Of a stretch of 64,000 nt of DNA, positions 1 through 21,759 are shown one piece after another. Made by a program: the position numbers and the translations under genes. The notes beneath the pieces are model-generated. The model was not told where the DNA came from. It ran no database searches and worked only from the letters and a program-made list of their open reading frames with translations. Source of the DNA: Ovis canadensis (lineage: Eukaryota; Chordata; Mammalia; Artiodactyla; Bovidae); the NCBI RefSeq assembly GCF_042477335.2, contig NC_091246.1:252679001-252743000 (forward strand), written 5' to 3'. Position 1 is the first letter of the stretch, and every line of letters begins with the position of its first letter.

Positions 1-329
1 AGCCCAAGACTGCAACTTGAAGGCTCACCTGTGGGATGGACACACTGCCTGGGACCCTTTCCCAGTCGAGACTCCATACTGCTGTCAACAGGGGACTCTG
101 CGGCACCAGTCAAGTCGGGATGTGGGTCAGCCCAATTTGGTGATATATGTAGAGTTACTTTCTTTACTGTTTCTATTTAATAACTGTATATTGAAATTAA
201 GACAAATAATTATAACAAATCAAAATTGTTTCTGTGTAACAACTGATTTCTTTTGCTGACAAATCTTTTGAACTTAAAATGTAAGTAAAGCTTACAGAAA
301 AACAGGTTCATCCATATAATAGGGGTTTC

Positions 330-690
330 ATTAGTTCATTGGCTGAATAATATTCCGTGGTATGGACATATCACTTTTAATTGATGCATTCATCAGTTGT
401 TGGACTTTTTGGACTGTTTCTGCCTTTAAGCTATTGTGGAATTCTTTCTGGACTCCCCAGTCTGTCCCATCAGTCCCATCCTGATGCCAGTCCCATACTG
501 TTTTTTATCTCTGTAGCTTTGTAGTAAGCTTTGATATCAGGAACTGGAGGACTTTGCTCTGGCTTGTTTTGGCAATTCTCTATCCCTTGAATTTCAAATA
601 TGAATTTTAAAATAATTTTGTCAGTATCTGTAAGAAAAAATCTAGCAGGGTTTTGATAGAAATTGAATTGAATCTCATCTTAAGCAACTC
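330..690 (-). mobile_element. L1 LINE fragment
   Basis: The plus strand carries antisense L1 wording, including the region complementary to the familiar 'aatactatgcagcc' stretch near 345-360 and an ORF2-derived block near 490-560. The order along the window fits a minus-strand L1. It is heavily decayed with no open frame. The remaining bases of 1-1220 show no gene that I recognise. Confidence 0.55.
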
Positions 691-1221
691 AGTTTTGGGG
701 TGGCTTGTTGGGCAACAATGGCTGATCATACAAGCAGGGAGATTACCCCGTTTTGGGAAGCATTCCTTGTGTCATGGGTGAAGACAAAGGGAAGTTCCAA
801 ATAATCAAACTATCTGCAGTGTCTCCTTCTAGATGGCAAGTAGGACCTTTCTTTGGACTCAGGAGCCTCTGATTGGTGGCTTCGGCTGCATTTCCAAGTT
901 GAGCCCCTGTCGTCACTTAAGAGATGGGTTCAGGAGCTGCCTGCTCCTGCTGCTTGGCTCACATCCCTCGCCCAGGGCCTGATGTTCTAACAGAAACAAC
1001 CGGACCTGGGATTTCCTTTCTTCTCCAGCCTTGGGTGCCTCCTCCTTGGAGCAGGGATTTGCTGACGGAAACGGGTCTGGGCTGCCCAGGCCCACACCAA
1101 CAGAGGGAGGCGCAGCAGCGGAGCTGAGAATCTGGAGATGAGCAGACGCCAGCAGGCTTCAGCTAAGCGTGAAGGCACTGCCTCTGTTTTCAGAGGGGTG
1201 GGCCTTCCAGTATGCGGGATC

Positions 1222-1300
1222 TTCAATTCCCAAGCAGGAATCGAACCTGCACCCCGCGCAGAGTCTTAACCACTGGACCTCCAGAAAAGTCCCACTTTTC
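1222..1300 (-). mobile_element. tRNA-Glu-derived SINE (CHR/tSINE type), partial
   Basis: A reverse-oriented tRNA-like head is visible: 'gaatcgaacc' (B-box complement) followed by 'cttaaccactgga'. Only the tRNA-related end remains. It lies just outside the left end of the large inverted duplication. Confidence 0.7.
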
Positions 1301-1679
1301 CCCTTTTTTTAAAAGCCACTGATAAAATGACTGTGCGTTAAAATGCCCCGCAGCATCCTGGGGGGTTTTATCTTTCTTGGAAGGTTTTTGTCCAAATTAT
1401 TCCCTTTCTGAGTATCCAGTGAGATAATTCGGACAGAAAATCCACCTCAGGATGGACGGCCCTCTTTCCCTCTGTCACGTGGGAACGTGAGGGCCGCCTG
1501 CAGCCCCACCGAGAGGTCAGGCTGGGAGACCCCCCGCCACCTCTGCCCCGGGGGCTCCAGCTCGTGGGTCCACCCCTCGGGCAGGAAGGCGCAGGCAGGG
1601 AGGAGACGAGTCACAGCAGCTGAGAGAGAAACCTGCGGGCCCACTCAGTGACTGGGCCACAGGCAGGGCTAGCGCTGGC

Positions 1680-1685
1680 TTTATT
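1680..1685 (-). promoter_or_regulatory. Polyadenylation signal of the AKR7A gene
   Basis: The plus strand reads tttatt, giving AATAAA on the minus strand about 210 bases after the stop codon. The equivalent signal is kept in the pseudogene at 20729-20734. Confidence 0.7.
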
Positions 1686-1894
1686 CAGACGGGAAGCGCC
1701 CCAGAGGGGCTCAGCCCAAGGCGTTGCACGTTGTGAAGGCACCTGGGAGGGAGGCAGGGGTCTAGAAAAATAACGCGTGGATCCAGACGATGGAGGACGA
1801 CCACGAAATCAGCTTAAGGCAAGGCCGGCCAGGGAGAGAGCAGGAGAGGCGACGGAAGAGGGAGACACCTCCGGCGCCTGAGCCGGGCGGGGGC

Positions 1895-10715
<8,821 letters not shown>

Positions 10716-10826
10716 TCCTAAAATGTGGTCTTGGCCCAGAGGTGGTGCCTTGGGGCCGTCCCGCCATCTTACAGGCCCCAGAGGCTGGCTCTGTGGTTCT
10801 CTTGTTGGGACTTGACAAAGGCTCCA

Positions 10827-10886
10827 GCCAGTGTTCAAGTATTGAAAGAACTCACAGCCAGTGTTCAAGTATTGAAAGAACTCAAA
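10827..10886 (+). repeat. Two tandem copies of a 30-bp unit
   Basis: The 30-bp unit containing gtgttcaagtattgaaag occurs at 10831 and again at 10861, almost perfectly repeated. Confidence 0.9.
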
Positions 10887-10965
10887 TGAAAACACCTTTC
10901 AAAAATGAAAGCAAAGACTTTGTTCAGACAAAGGTTAGAGAGAATTCATAGCAACGAGCTTTCAC

Positions 10966-11165
10966 TACGGGCTTCCCTGGTGGCAGCTCAGCTGGTGAAG
11001 AATCTGCCTGGAAGGTGGGAGACCTGGGTTCTATCCTCGGGGTTGGGAAGATCCACTGCAGAAGGGAACAGCTCCCCACTCCAGTATCCTGACCTGGATT
11101 ATCCCATGGATTGTATAGTTTATGCAGTCGCGAAGAGTCAGACACAACTGAGCGACTCTCACTTC
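10966..11165 (+). mobile_element. Bov-tA SINE
   Basis: Full-length copy from gggcttccctggtggcagc to actgagcgactctcactt. Confidence 0.92.
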
Positions 11166-11397
11166 AGTTTACTTCTTCACTATAGCAAATATTGGGAGAA
11201 ATACTTCAGACAGAAGAAAAGCTGGATTTACACACACACAATATGAAGAGTGCTGGAAATGGTAAACACAAGGACAAATATAATCTTTAACCTTTTTTTA
11301 TGTTTAACTTTTTAAACACTTTTTATAAAGTTAAAATACACTTACTGTATGACTCAGCAAAAACTACACCCTAGTAATCTTTGTGAACCTATCTACC

Positions 11398-13530
11398 TTA
11401 TTGCCAAATTCAGACTTAAATTGAAGAAAGTAGGGAAAACCACTAGACCATTCAAAACCACTAGACCATTCAGGTATGACCTAAATCAAATCCCTTATGA
11501 TTATACAGTGGTAGTGAGAAATAGATTTAAGGGCCTAGATCTGATAGATAGAAAGCCTGATGAACTATGGACTGATGTTCGTGACATTGTACAGGAGACA
11601 GGGATCAAGACCATCTTCATGGAAAAGAAATGGCTGTCTGGGGGGGCCTTACAAATAGCTGTGAAAAGAAGAGAAGTGAAAAGCAAAGGAGAAAAGGAAA
11701 GATATAGGCATCTGAATGCAGAGTTCCAAAGAATAGCAAGGAGAGATAAGAGAGCCTTCCTCAGTGATCAATGCAAAGAAATAGAGGAAAACAACAGAAG
11801 GGGAAAGACTAGAGATCTCTTCAAAAAATTAGAGATACCAAGGGAACACTGGATGCAAAGAAGGGCTCAATAAAGGACAGAAATGGTATGGATCTAACAG
11901 AAGCAGAAAATATTAAGAAGAGGTGGCAAGAATACATAGAAAAACTGTACAAAAAATATCATCAAGACCCAGATAATCACGATGGTGTAATCACTCACCT
12001 AGAGTCAGACATCCTGGAATGTGAAGTCAAGTGGGACTTAGAAAGCATCACTACGAACAAAGCTAATGGAGGTGATTGAATTCCAATTGAGCTATTTCAA
12101 ATCCTGAAAGATGATGCTGTGAAAGTGCTGCACTCAATATGCCAGCAAATTTGGAAAACTCAGCAGTGGCCACAGGACTGGAAAAGGTCAGTTTTCATTC
12201 CAATCCCAAAGAAAGGCAATGCCAAAGAATGTTCAAACTACCACACAATTGCACTCATCTCACACACTAGTAAAGTAATGCTCAAAATGCTCCAAGCCAG
12301 GTTTCAGCAATACATGAACCGTGAACTTCCAGATGTTCAAGCTGGTTTTAGAAAAAGCAGAGGAACCAGAGATCAAATTGCCAACATCTGCTGGATCCTG
12401 GAAAAAGCAAGAGAGTTCCAGAAAAACATCCATTTCTGCTTTATTGACTATGCCAAAGCCTTTGACTGTGTGGATCACAGTACACTGTGGAAAATTCTGA
12501 AAGAGATGGGAATACCAGACCACCTGATCTGCCTCTTCAGAAACCTATATGCAGGTCAGGAAGCAACAATTAGAACTGGACATGGAACAACTGACTGGCT
12601 CCAAATAGGAAAAGGAGTACATCAAGGCTGTATATTGTCAGCCTGCTTATTTAACTTATATGCAGAGTACATCATGAGAAACGCTGGGCTGGATGAAGCA
12701 CAAGCTGGAATCAAGATTGCCAGGAGAAATGTCGATAACCTCAGATATGCAGATGACACCACCCTTATGGCAGAAAGTGAAAAGGAACTAAAAAGCCTCT
12801 TGATGAAAGTGAAAGAGGAGAGTGAAAAAGTTGGCTTAAAGCTCAACATTCAGAAAACGAAGATCATGGCATCTGGTCCCATCACTTCATGGGAAATAGA
12901 TGGGGAAAGAGTGGAAACAGTGTCAGACTTTATTTTTGGGGCTCCAAAATCACTGCAGATGGTGACTGCAGCCATGAAATTAAAAGATACTTACTCCTTG
13001 GAAGGAAAGTTATGACCAACCTAGATAGCATATTCAAAAGCAGAGACATTACTTTGCCGACTAAGGTCCGTCTAGTCAAGGCTATGGTTTTTCCAGTGGT
13101 CATGTATGGATGTGAGAATTGGACTGTGAAGAAGGCTGAGCACTGAAGAATTGATGCTTTTGAGCTGCGGTGTTGGAGAAGACTCTTGAGAGTCCCTTGG
13201 ACTGCAAGGAGATCCAACCAGTCCATTCTGAAGGAGATCAACCCTGGGATTTCTTCGGAAGGACTGATGCTAAAGCTGAAGCTCCAGTACTTTGGCCACC
13301 TCATGTGAAGAGTTGACTCATTGGAAAAGACCCTGATGCTGGGAGGGATTGGAGACAGGAGGAGAAGGGGATGACAGAGGAAGAGATGGCTGGATGGCAT
13401 CACTGACTCGGTGGACATGAGTCTGAGTGAACTCCGGGAGTTGGTGATGGACAGGGAGGCCTGGCGTGCTGCGATTCATGGGGTCGCAGAGTCGGACACG
13501 ACTGAGTGACTGAACTGACCTGAACTGAGC
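11398..13530 (+). mobile_element. BovB LINE, long copy at the palindrome axis
   Basis: Longest BovB in the window. Reading in order gives FRLKLKKVGKTTRPF, the linker GMDLTEAENIKKRWQEY, the reverse transcriptase core (AFDCVDH, YADDTTLMAE at about 12750) and the C-terminal zinc-knuckle-like region, ending in ctgaactgacctgaact. The frame is broken several times, for example near 11873, 12079 and 13015. An in-frame 18-bp duplication (KTTRPF twice) lies near 11440-11475. It sits between the two arms of the AKR7A inverted duplication. Confidence 0.95.
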
Positions 13531-13739
13531 TTCAAAAACCTTTGATGAATTGAATGCAGTGATATATAACAAGAATAATACATCATGACACACTGAATTT
13601 CATCCAGGCATACAGTTGGCCTTAAACTGGCCAATCAATCAATCGTGTTAGTTAGTCAACTATATTGGTCAAAGGTTCTTTAGGTAGGTTCATGAAGATT
13701 ACTGGGGTACAGTTTTTGCTGAGTCATATAGTAAGTCTC

Positions 13740-13945
13740 GGCTTCCCTGGTGGCTCAGCAGTAAAGAACCTGCCTGCCAATGTAGGAGATGTAAGAGTTG
13801 TGGGCTCGATCCCCTGGAGGAGGGCATGGCAACCCACTTAAGGATTCTTGCTTGCAGAATCCCATGGACGGAGGAACCTGGTGGGTTGCAGTAGGGCCAC
13901 AAAGAGTTAGACACGGCTGAAGATACTGAGCACGCACACAAATAG
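13740..13945 (+). mobile_element. Bov-tA SINE with target duplication
   Basis: Copy from ggcttccctggtggctcag to gagcacgcacac. It is flanked by near-identical agtaagtct (13731) and agtacgtct (about 13945). It interrupts the right-arm sequence that matches 11300-11396. Confidence 0.88.
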
Positions 13946-15059
13946 TACGTCTATTTTTAAGTTTGTAAAAGCTCAAGATCAACAGCTTTGTCTTCTTCCC
14001 GGGATGCCAACTCCTCTGGCCACCTTGCAGCTCTGTGAAACCCCTGCTTCCCAGTGTCCTTGCACATTAGGCCTGGACAGCTGGACAGTACTTTATCTTA
14101 ACCCTTTTCCTCTCCTTTTCCCTCCTTTTAGCAACCCTTACCTTGCCTGGAATGACTTGGCTAGCCCCCCTCAGGGGGCTGTGAAAAGGGAATCTGGCAC
14201 TGGGCAGCCCCTGCCTCCTTCCCCTTCCCCACAGGTGCCCAGTGCAGTCCGGATCTGCAGGAGTCCTGCCCTTATCACCCTGGCACTCCCTGGCACCGTT
14301 GCAGATCAGTCTTTGGAACCAATGGGGACCGGTTTCCTCATTTTTCTGAGCCCTGGACTCCTCCCTGGAGCCCCGGGCATTTGATTCAGTCCACGGTGCC
14401 TCCTACTTCACCAGGGTGGGTGCGCCTGGGAGCCCTGGAGCTACCAGCAGTAGCTGGGATGGGGAAGTGGGGGAGGTACCTTGTCTAAATGCCTGCTCTG
14501 TGCCAGCCTCTGTCCAAGGCCACAGAAGGGGAAACTGACATTCACCCACTCAGGGAGCTGAGCATCCAGAGACAGCTGGGAAGCCCAGAAGAGGGACTGC
14601 TTCCTGGGACGGGCCGAAGAACAGTGCTCAGAAAAGGGAACGTCAGACCTTGAACTGACCATTTTCCCAGAGTGAGAGGAGAAAGGGCATTCCTGGCTGG
14701 GGCATGGGCAGTGAGTGGGCAGAAGCAATGAGATTTAGCAGCGCTGAGGGTGTTGGAGCAGGCAGCTGTGGCCCAGCGGAGGTTTAACGTGTGAGGGCAG
14801 GGGACAGTCTGATGCCCATCAGTCTGATGCCATCCCAGTGCGTGTAGCCTGTGCTGGCAGGCACACAGTGAGCTCGGCAACATTAGCTGTTACTGTGAAT
14901 AGTATCGTCGTTGGCACCCTGTGCCGCCTTTCACTCTGGGGTGTCTCAGGGAGAAAGGATTCACTGCATGGTAGATCTGAAACAAGATGAGGACATACAC
15001 GCGTCTCAGAGCTGCACTCTTTCTAGGTCACTTGGCTGCCTCGTCAAGGCAACTCTGGT

Positions 15060-15400
15060 CTTATTATCTTTTTTAATTTTAATTTTTTATAGTATAGTTG
15101 ATGTAAAATGTTGTGTTACTTTCAGGTATTACCAAAGTGATTTTGTTACATATTTCAGATTATTTTGCATTATAGGTTATTACAAGATATTGAATATAGT
15201 TTCCTGTGCTATACAGTAGGTGCTTGTTGGGTATCTATTATACATGTGTATTATATGTATATATATGTATCTATTATATATATATAATAAAAATACCCCT
15301 TCCCCCTTTGGTAACAATAAGGTTGTTTTCTGTCTCTGAATCTGCTCCTAGTTTGTAAATAGTTTTAGATTCCATATATAAGCAGTATCGTATTTGTCTT
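15060..15400 (-). mobile_element. L1 3' end fragment
   Basis: Antisense copy of the ruminant L1 3' end (tatagttgatgtaaaatg, tatacagtaggtgcttgtt), with an AT-rich microsatellite near 15240-15290. It is the inverted counterpart of the L1 at 7555-8312. Confidence 0.85.
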
Positions 15401-15409
15401 GATCATATT

Positions 15410-15535
15410 TGTCTGGAGAAGGGAATGGCAAGCCATTCCAGTATTCTTGCCCGGAGAATCCCATGGACAGAGCAGCCTGGCAGGCTGCAGTCCGCAGGGT
15501 CACAGAGTCAGACAGGACCGAGAACTAACACGCAC
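15410..15535 (+). mobile_element. Bov-tA SINE, partial
   Basis: Only the 3' half is present, from ggagaagggaatggcaagc to the gagtcagacaggaccgag region. Confidence 0.85.
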
Positions 15536-15865
15536 GCACACTCTGTGTCTCTCTCTGTCTGGCTTACTCCATTCGGCATGGAGAGCGGTCCGTCCCCGTT
15601 GCCGTGCGTGGCGTTAGTCCGGGCTTTCCGGTGGCTGAGAAATGCCGCGCTGTGTGTGCACGCCACATCTTCCCCATCCATTCACTCATCTGTCGGGCAT
15701 TTAGGTTGGTCTTGTTTCTAATTGCTTTTCCTTCTCCAACTCCTCCTTCTCTTCCCTCCTTCAGGCTAGAACTAGCTGGGCCAAAGTTCTTAGATCTCAG
15801 GTCTGAAGTTAACATCATCAGGAAGGGGTGGGGACTGTGGTGGAGGAATGGAAGAGTCCAAATGA

Positions 15866-15992
15866 CACTTTGCAGGTGGCTCAGTGGTAGAGAATCCGCC
15901 TGCCAGTACAGGAGACCCGGGCTCCGTTGGCTACAGTCCATGGGGTCACAGAGAGCTGGACACGACTGAGCCGCTAACACCTTCACTTTCAG
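15866..15992 (+). mobile_element. Bov-tA SINE, internally deleted
   Basis: The head (ggtggctcagtggtagag) is joined early to the tail (ctacagtccatggggtcac). It sits where left-arm sequence 6.6-7.4 kb is missing. Confidence 0.85.
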
Positions 15993-16298
15993 TGAGTAAG
16001 TGTGTCAAAGTTCTGATCGGTCCCCTGAGATTCCCAACTAGACAGCACCACTGTCACTCTCAGCGTCCACGAGCGGACTGAGGCTCAGTCTGTGTGTGCA
16101 CCCGTGTGTGTGTGCGTTTGCACGCGCATGCTCGGTTATCTCCAGCTCTTTGTGACTCCATGGACTACAGTCTGCCAGGCTTCTCTGTCCAAGGAATTTT
16201 CCAGACAAGATTACTGAAGTGGGGCTGAAAGAAGTTAAATAAATTGGTCAAGGTCACAGAGCGCGTCCTCTGCCCTGGTCTTTTTAACTCGACTCTGA

Positions 16299-16964
<666 letters not shown>

Positions 16965-17929
16965 TGAGCTGGGAGTGGACGGCAGCAGGACGGGCGCGGT
17001 GGGAGGGGTCCCCATAGTCTGAAAATGGGGCGTCCCTGGGGCTGCTCTTTTGGGTTCCAGAGCCTCCCTTTTTGCTCAGACCTTGGCCCCTCAAGCTCAG
17101 CTTTACTGAGAACCCAACCAGCACCCCTAAGGTTTCCCCAGTGTCTCTGGCAGTGACCGGATTGGGAGTGTGGGGAGCGCTGGCCCTTCTGCCGAGTCTG
17201 CAAGAAGACTGTGCCTCCTCCCTCAAAGAGCCTCCCCGCTGCCCACAGCGGCAGGAAAAACCTCGCATCGGGACTGGGGAATCCTGAAGCTTGCTGCTGG
17301 CCCTGTCACCTGGGGCAACTGAGTCTAAGTTTCGTAAATTCTTGGCAATAAAATTGTCATCAATGTCTAAAGTTATAGTTGAACATCTGTTGGGACCAGC
17401 GCTTTTTGCTTTTTTTTTTCCCCTTTCCTTTTTTTAAAGTTTGAAAAAGTTATCAATGTAATACATCCCCGCAGCTAAAAGCAAGCCCTTTCCAAGTCAC
17501 GTTCCTTAGAGGTGATGCTTTTAAACTCTTTCAGCTTACTCTCCCTCGCGCGTTGACTATAAGATCTCTGACAGATATACTTTACTGCTGTTGCTTAATG
17601 CATCAAATTTAGACGTTATCTATGGACTGCTGGGAAGCGCCTCATCTTTCAAGATTTATAGAAGCTAAGTCTCCAGAGCTTCAGTGCTAATTTTGTTAAA
17701 ATGTCCCAGGACTTTTTAAGCAGCACAATGTCTCATATTTGGAACCACCTCTGTGTGCAGTGGTGTGATTTAAACCCTAATCCAGGCGCCCACCCGCGCC
17801 AGGGTTTCTGATTGTCTGACCAGGTTTAGAAGCCATTTCCTTAAGCAGCATATCAAGGAGCTTGTCACACCACCACTGCATGGGCTTCTCTCCTGGAGGA
17901 TACTTTTTGTAAAACGTAATCTATTCACT

Positions 17930-18222
17930 TTTTTTTTTTCCGCTGTCTTGGGTCTTTGTTGCTGGGTGGCAGCTCTCTCTGGCTGTGGAGAGCTGGGGCT
18001 GCGCTTTGCTGTGGAGAGCAGGCTTCTCGCTGTGGCGACTCCTTTCACGTGGAGCGAGGCTCTGGGGCATGCAGGCTTCAGTTGTGTTCGAGGGCTCAAC
18101 AGTCGCGGCCCACGGGCTTTAATTGCCCTGAGGCATGTGGAATCTCCCCAGACCAGGGATTGAACTGGTGTCCCCGCAGTGGCAGACAGGTTTTTACCCA
18201 CCCTACCTCCAGGAAAGTCACC
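17930..18222 (-). mobile_element. tRNA-derived SINE (CHR-2-like), long copy
   Basis: The antisense copy starts with a T-run (17930-17940) and has repeated wording of the type ggctgtggagagctggggct and a B-box complement (gggattgaactggtgtcc). It is inserted in pseudogene intron 5. Confidence 0.8.
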
Positions 18223-18237
18223 CCTGTAGGGTCTTGG

Positions 18238-18452
18238 GCGGTGCTTAGTCGCTCAGTCGTGTCCAACTCTTTGCAACCCCATGGACTGCAACCTGCCAGG
18301 CTCCTCCGTCCACAGGGATTCTCCAGGCAAGAATCCTGGAGTGGGCTGCCATGCCCTCCTGCAGGGGGTCTTCCCAACCCAGGGATGGAACCCAGGTCTC
18401 CCGCACCGCAGGCAGATTCTTTACCGACTGAGCCCCCAGGGAAGCCCAGGAT
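18238..18452 (-). mobile_element. Bov-tA SINE
   Basis: Antisense full-length copy from gtgcttagtcgctcagtcg to gagcccccagggaagccca. Confidence 0.92.
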
Positions 18453-19084
18453 CGTGGCTGATGGTTTTTACCGTCTCTGCTCTATTTAGTTGAGAAAGCA
18501 TGGCAGGTCCACCATCTCCTTTACAGTTTGCGCTCACCGTGTGGGGCTGGCTTGGGTTGTCTCCTCACTGAGCAGATAAGTGAAGGCAGGTGGCTGATCC
18601 AAGGACAGAGCTAGGTAGGACTGGAAGCAGGACTCGTCTGTCCCTGATCTGGGGCACACGGACGTGGTCCTGACGTTGGAGGTTGTATTGTTCGTGTCTG
18701 GTGAGCATGTGCAATGCAAGGATTCTTGCCCACTGCATCCCTGCTGGTCCCACCGCCGGGCAGGGACGCCACAATGAGGGACCCAGAAATCCGCATGCAT
18801 TCTGCTGCCCAGGGAGGTCAAGCCTCCACTTGAGAAGACTGACACCCTGCAGGAAACCCCTCTTCTGACCCCTGTGCCTCCCTCCCTACCTGCTCAGCTA
18901 CTAGGAGGAGCACCACTTCCAGGCGTTGCCTCGGTGGGGAAGGCCCTGCAGGCTGCTATGGTGCCAGAACCCCCGGCGTGACCTTGGTCGCCCTCTGCTG
19001 GACTTATCACCACTGCCAGCTCCGGGTAGGAGGGAGGAAACTGGAGGGAGGGCTGCATGACTTCATTTTTAGTTTTTAAATTTT

Positions 19085-19232
19085 TGCCGCATGGTGGCTC
19101 AGATGATAAAGAATCTGCCTGCAACGTGGGAGACCTAGGCTCAATCCCTGGGTTGGGAAGATCCCCTGGAGAAGGAAATGGCAACCCACTCCAGTATTCT
19201 TGCCTGGAGTCAGACACAACTGAGCGACTGAA
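19085..19232 (+). mobile_element. Bov-tA SINE, 3' part shortened
   Basis: Runs from gccgcatggtggctcaga to cagacacaactgagcgact, with the central block before the last motif deleted. Confidence 0.88.
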
Positions 19233-19420
19233 TAGATGGGGCAGCTGTGTGTGATACTGAAACTTGATTTCCTCTCCATTAGCGTCTATGTCTCTGGCCG
19301 CCCTCTGCAGCCTGTCCTATTCCCATCTCTCTTTCCCAACACCTTCCTCCAATGTGCACATAACATACTAATGGTGCCTCTTTCCTGGGCCTGATAAGTG
19401 CCAGGCCTGAAGTAAAGTAC

Positions 19421-19850
19421 TTTCAGTTCAGTTCAGTCGCTCACTCGTGTCCAACTCTTTGCGACCCCATGAACTGAAGCACACCAGGCCTCCTTGTCCA
19501 TCACCAACTCCTGGAGTTCACTCAAACTCATGTCCATCGAGTCGGCAGTGCCATCCAGCCATCTCATCCTGTCGTCCCCTTCTCCTCCTGCCCTCAATCT
19601 TTCCCAGCATGAGGGTCTTTTCAAATGAGTCAGCTCTTCACATCAGGTGGCCAAAGTACTGGAGTTTCAGCTTCAACATCAGCCCTTCCAATGAACACCC
19701 AGGACTGATCTCCTTGCGGTCCAAGGAGCTCTCAAGAGTCTTCTCCAACACCACAGTTCAAAAGCATCAATTCTTTGGTGCTCAGCTTTCTTTACAGTCC
19801 AACTCTCACACCCATACATGACTACTGGAAAAACCATAGCCTTTACAAAA
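19421..19850 (-). mobile_element. BovB LINE, 3' fragment
   Basis: Antisense copy beginning with the terminal repeat (cagttcagttcagtcgc) and running into the region complementary to VMYGCESWT. It is one of only two clearly minus-strand BovB fragments in the window. Confidence 0.94.
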
Positions 19851-20046
19851 TTTTAATCCCCCCAGTCACCCTGCAAAGGAAACCTGAGGCTTAGTGAGGT
19901 CATGTAACTCAGGCCTGCCCAGATGCAGAGCAGGAGGGGAGAGGCCCGAAACTCAGGCCTGCCCGTGTGTGTCTAGGGAGGCAGGGCTTTGGAGGTGTTT
20001 GAAGACAAGGTAAATTCTTTCTGGAATAATGCAGGGTATGGACACT

Positions 20047-20464
<418 letters not shown>

Positions 20465-21111
20465 TAGACCTTTGATCAGGCCTGGCGCCTGGTCGCCCAC
20501 GATTGTCCCAGCTACTTCCGCTAGGCCTAGTCTGGGGTGGCAGAGGGCACACTCCACCTGTCACCTCCTTTTTCTCCTGCAGTCGATTTTGACCTTAGGC
20601 TGCTCTGCGAGGCTGGTTCTTCCCTCACAGTCCCATCCACAGACGGTTTATCTCCCACATTCTTGTGAACGCTCCCCGCAGCCTCCACCACAGGAAAAGG
20701 CCGGGGCAGACCGGGCATTTACTGTCTGAATAAAGGGGCACTAGCCGGGCTGGAGCCCAGGCCCATGGTGAACCTGCTGACGCTTCCTCTGCAGCCACGG
20801 GCTGTTTCCCGACCCCCACAGGCTCGGTGGGAACAAGCAGGAGTAGGGATCAAGCTTTGAAGGGCAGAGGCGGCAGGAGGGCCTCCCAGCCTGACCTCTC
20901 AGCAGCAGGGCTGCAGACGGCCCTCATGCTTCTACACACGACAGAAGCAAAGAGGGCGGTACAGCCCGAGGTAGACATCTTGTGTAGAATTGCCTCTCTA
21001 AATACGCATGAACAGAACCATCCGGGCAAAAACCTACCACCCAGAAGGACAAGACTGCTGGGGGACATTTGTCCCACTTGCCCAGTCTCAGTGGCGCTTC
21101 ATTCTTTTTTT

Positions 21112-21248
21112 TAATGTTTATTTCCTTATTTGGCTGGGCCAGGTCTTAGCTGCTGCAGGTGGGATCTAGTTCCCTGACCAGGGATTGAACCCAGGCCGCC
21201 TGCATTGGGAGCATGGAGGCTTAGCCACTGGCCCACCAGGGAAGTCCC
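21112..21248 (-). mobile_element. tRNA-Glu-derived SINE
   Basis: Antisense head ending ggcccaccagggaagtccc with the B-box complement cagggattgaacccagg. It lies between the right arm of the AKR7A duplication and the MRTO4 3' end. Confidence 0.85.
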
Positions 21249-21260
21249 GTCAGTGGTGGC

Positions 21261-21266
21261 TTTATT
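21261..21266 (-). promoter_or_regulatory. Probable MRTO4 polyadenylation signal
   Basis: tttatt on the plus strand (AATAAA on the minus strand), about 495 bases after the MRTO4 stop. Position is plausible, but transcript-end data would be needed to be sure. Confidence 0.55.
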
Positions 21267-21759
21267 CTTGCCTCAGCTAAGCCTCCTGTCTTCGGGTCGT
21301 CCACAAGATTCCTGGCCCGGGTGTGGGAGAAGGGGCGGGGAGAGAGAAGGTACAGCTGGGGTAGGAGCGGGCGGGCGAGATGCCTGTTCCCCTCAGCAAA
21401 CCCCAGTTTCCAGCCAGGGCCGCTGAGGCCGGAGGAGAGAAGGCACTTCTTCCTGGGTCACCGGAGCCGCCTGGCCACGTGGCCATGCAGGAGCCAGTCC
21501 TGGAAACTGGTTTGAGGTGAATGAACAGACCCCTTGGAGTCCAACCCGAAGCCCAAACCCAACAGCGTCTTTAGCTTTTTTCCCAAGAAAAGTCCCTTTT
21601 GCGGGAGACAGCCTGAATGACAAAGTCTCATTATTTACAGGAAAGTCACCTGTGCTCGCCCCCCTCGCCCGTGCTCCTCCACAGCAGACACACAGCCGCT
21701 CGAGGACAGCGCTGGCAGTGCCTGCCGTCAGTCCTGATGGACTCGGAGGCCCTGGCCCC

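Noticed and set aside
12119-13015. 298-codon open frame on the plus strand
   Set aside because: It is the reverse transcriptase region of a BovB LINE (AFDCVDH, YADDTT), not a host gene.
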